A DNA stretch of 37,243 bases from Gemmatimonadota bacterium (GTDB lineage: Bacteria > Gemmatimonadota > Gemmatimonadetes > Longimicrobiales > Gaopeijiaceae). Shown here piece after piece: positions 35,246 to 37,243 of this stretch. Made by a program: the position numbers and the translations under genes. The notes beneath the pieces are model-generated. The model did no database searches and was not told the DNA's origin. It worked only from the letters and a program-made list of their open reading frames with translations. The DNA lies in the NCBI GenBank assembly GCA_022340755.1, contig JAJDNI010000141.1, positions 1 through 37,243 on the forward strand, in the 5' to 3' direction. How positions within the stretch are numbered: position 1 is the first letter of the stretch; every line of letters starts with the position of its first letter.

Positions 35246-37243
35246 ATGACTGGATCAGTTGTCCGTTCGAGGACGGGTGCGGTGCGGGGGCACCCGCTCC
35301 TCACGGCGCTGCTCGTTGCAGGGGTGACGGCTCTGGTGGGCGTTTCATCCGCAGCAGCACAGACCGGTGCCATCACCGGCACGGTCGTGAGCAGCGACAC
35401 GGGCCAGCCGCTCTCGGCGGCACAGGTGAGCGTCGAAGGCACGGGCCTTGGCGCGCTGACGGAATCCAACGGCAAGTTCCTAATCCTCAGGGTCCCCGCG
35501 GGGACGTATACGGTGAGCGCGGTGCTCATCGGCTTCGCCAACGCGTCCACGCAGGTGACGGTCACCGACGGCGAGTCGGCTGTGGCGGACCTCCGCATGA
35601 AGCCACAGGCGGTGTCGCTGTCGGAGATCGTGGTGACGGGCGTGGCGGGCGCCACGCAGCGCACGAAGCTGCCTTTCGACGTGGCGCAGGTGCGTCCGCA
35701 GGACATTCCGGTCCCGACGCCGAACATCGCGTCGTCGCTGGCCGGCAAGGTGACGGGCGTCGAGGTCGTGGGCGGCTCGGGCCGTCCGGGCACGGCGCCG
35801 GACATCCTGCTCCGCGGCCCGACGAGCATCGATGCCAGCGGCCGCAGCCAGCAGCCACTCTACATCGTGGACGGGGTGATTCTGGGCTCGAGCCTCGTGG
35901 ACCTGGACGCTTTGGACATCCAGAGCATCGAGGTGGTGAAGGGCGCGGCCGCGGCGTCGCTGTATGGGTCGCGTGCTGCGGCGGGTGTCATCCAGATCCG
36001 GACGAAGCGCGGGACGGCGATGGCCGACGATATGGTGCGCTACACCGTGCGCAGCGAGTACGGCCAGAACCGGCTGCCGTCGACGCCGAGCGCTCTGCTG
36101 GGCAAGTACGAGCCGTACCTGCTGGACTCGAACGGGCTGTTCGTCACCAACACGGGCGCCCACTGCGAGTACCTGACGTGCACGGGTGACTTCGTGCTTG
36201 CAGGTAACGCGGCCTGGGCGAACGGCGCGGCGGGCGACGCTTGGAATACCGTGCAGGACATCCCGTGGCCCGGGAAGACGTACGACCAGGTGAAGCGGTT
36301 CTTCCAGACGGGCCAGTACCTGCAGAACTACGTGGCGGCCGAGGGCCGCTCGGGTGCGACGAACTTCCACGTGTCGCTCTCGAACCTGCAGGACGGCGCG
36401 GTGATGCCTGGAGACGTCCCGTTCAATCGCACGAACCTGCGGGTGAACGTGGACCAGGCGGTGTCGGAGAAGATCCAGGTGCAAGCCAGCGGCTTCTATA
36501 GCCGCTCGAAGCAGAACACGTCTGAGGGGGCGATGTTCGAGCTGACGCGGATGCCGGCAGGAACGGACCTTCTCGCGCCGGATCCCAACGACCCCACACA
36601 GATCGTGCTGCAGGCCGACCCACACAACAACGAGGCGGCGAACCCCATCTACGAAAACACACACCAGTCGCACATCGGAGATCGTGGTCGTTTCCTGGGG
36701 AGCACGAACATCCGGTACACGCCGGTGGACTGGCTGGACATCGACGCCAACGGCAGCTACGACCGGCTGGACGCGGACAACCTGGACCTCTGGCCGAAGG
36801 GGTACCGGACCACGACGCCGAGTGCATCGTACAACAACGGTCAGATCCGCGACGCCCGTGGCCGCCACGAGGCATCGAACGCGAGCGTGACGGCGACGAT
36901 CCGCCGGGACCTGAACCCGCAGATCCACACGACGACGCAGCTCCGGTACCTCTACGAGGACCAGGAGCAGGTGAGCTACAACGCCAGCGGCTGGGACTTC
37001 GCGGTGGCGGACGTGCCCACGCTGACCAACACCGACCAGACGAACGCGCGCGCGGGGTCGAGCCAGACGTCCATCAAGGCGGACGGCTACTTCGTGCTGA
37101 CGAACTTCGACATGTACAACAAGTACGTGATCGACGCGCTGCTGCGGAACGACGGCAGCTCGCTGTTCGGCTCGGCCCAGCGGAGGCAGTGGTACTACCG
37201 CGTGGCGGGCGCCTGGCGTCTGACGCAGGAGCCGTGGTTCAAC
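35246..37243 (+). CDS. SusC/RagA-family TonB-dependent outer-membrane receptor (3' truncated)
   Basis: 666 codons from ATG35246 run without a stop to the right edge, so the C-terminal part of a protein of about 1000 residues is missing. AGGAGG lies 3 bases before the ATG. The signal peptide ends near residue 39 (SSAAAQ). Next come a carboxypeptidase-regulatory-like beta-sandwich (41-120: GAITGTVVSSDTGQPLSAAQV...LRVPAGTYTVSA), a short EIVVTG segment, the plug domain with LYIVDGVI (205-212) and EVVKGAAAASLYGSRAAAGVIQIRTKRG (from ~229), and then barrel strands. These are diagnostic of SusC/RagA receptors, which import glycan or peptide oligomers with a SusD lipoprotein. A SusD gene would be expected just beyond the window. 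It follows the MocR-type gene after 299 bases and probably has its own promoter. Whether it imports products of the glycosidase operon cannot be told from here. Confidence 0.94.
   Translation, partial: MTGSVVRSRTGAVRGHPLLTALLVAGVTALVGVSSAAAQTGAITGTVVSSDTGQPLSAAQVSVEGTGLGALTESNGKFLILRVPAGTYTVSAVLIGFANASTQVTVTDGESAVADLRMKPQAVSLSEIVVTGVAGATQRTKLPFDVAQVRPQDIPVPTPNIASSLAGKVTGVEVVGGSGRPGTAPDILLRGPTSIDASGRSQQPLYIVDGVILGSSLVDLDALDIQSIEVVKGAAAASLYGSRAAAGVIQIRTKRGTAMADDMVRYTVRSEYGQNRLPSTPSALLGKYEPYLLDSNGLFVTNTGAHCEYLTCTGDFVLAGNAAWANGAAGDAWNTVQDIPWPGKTYDQVKRFFQTGQYLQNYVAAEGRSGATNFHVSLSNLQDGAVMPGDVPFNRTNLRVNVDQAVSEKIQVQASGFYSRSKQNTSEGAMFELTRMPAGTDLLAPDPNDPTQIVLQADPHNNEAANPIYENTHQSHIGDRGRFLGSTNIRYTPVDWLDIDANGSYDRLDADNLDLWPKGYRTTTPSASYNNGQIRDARGRHEASNASVTATIRRDLNPQIHTTTQLRYLYEDQEQVSYNASGWDFAVADVPTLTNTDQTNARAGSSQTSIKADGYFVLTNFDMYNKYVIDALLRNDGSSLFGSAQRRQWYYRVAGAWRLTQEPWFN

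Noticed and set aside
35206..36189. Alternative frame overlapping the start of the SusC-type gene.
   Set aside because: The correct frame starts at ATG35246 after AGGAGG and reads a signal peptide, regulatory-like domain and plug without a stop. The other frame is Gly/Arg-rich with no domains.
1..37243. tRNA, rRNA, riboswitch, CRISPR, integrase, transposase and attachment sites.
   Set aside because: None was recognised on either strand. The gaps are short and contain only the small dyads listed.

Overview
This is a GC-rich window with almost no wasted space: 23 protein-coding genes, two of them cut by the window edges, and no rRNA, tRNA, CRISPR array or insertion sequence that I can see. The gene families suggest a member of the Gemmatimonadota or a close relative. 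The markers are an orphan MacB/FtsX-type permease of the ADOP kind paired with PadR, a SusC/RagA TonB-dependent receptor, a CBM9-like/DUF5916 outer-membrane protein, a TPR sensor-like protein, and several secreted S9 and M28 peptidases. This assignment is inference from gene content only.

Region 1 (1-9640, + strand) is a glycan-degradation operon. It holds the tail of a GH2 enzyme with a chitobiase-type C-terminal domain, a GH2 beta-galactosidase-type enzyme, a GH125 exo-alpha-mannosidase, a GH92 alpha-mannosidase and a GH2 beta-mannosidase. Three of the four junctions are ATGA stop-start overlaps. Together the enzymes could remove Gal, alpha-Man and the core beta-Man of N-glycan-like or other mannose-rich glycans. 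Predicted export differs by gene: Sec, Tat, and lipoprotein anchoring. A lipoprotein serpin (9627-10898, -) converges on the operon and overlaps its end by 14 bases.

Region 2 (11062-16964) holds a small zinc-knuckle-like membrane protein (+), a leftward pair made of an S9 peptidase and a metallo-beta-lactamase-fold hydrolase (GTGA overlap), a DPP-IV-type S9 peptidase (-), and a divergent FmdB-type zinc ribbon protein (+).

Region 3 (17118-23228) holds a malonyl-CoA synthetase-like ligase (+) with a recognisable promoter and a palindrome before its start. Next come a YdeI-family protein (-), a two-gene ThDP decarboxylase resembling sulfopyruvate/phosphonopyruvate decarboxylase (-, TTGA overlap), and a membrane-anchored TPR protein (-). 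The last is followed by a perfect 15-bp inverted repeat.

Region 4 (23239-29788) holds a glutamate-carboxypeptidase-like M28 peptidase (-), a small lipoprotein (+), a NamZ-type exo-muramidase (DUF1343, -) and a DUF5916 outer-membrane protein (+).

Region 5 (29864-37243) holds an ADOP permease with its PadR regulator (-). Divergent from them is a MocR-type regulator (+) whose aminotransferase domain has Arg where the PLP-binding Lys should be, and which carries a long His/Gly/Asn-rich linker. A SusC/RagA receptor follows and runs off the right edge. The MocR protein and the repeats around its promoter are the most unusual part of the window.

No gene-free stretch exceeds 300 bases. The longest are 34947-35245 (299 bases) and 32860-33137 (278 bases), both described below.
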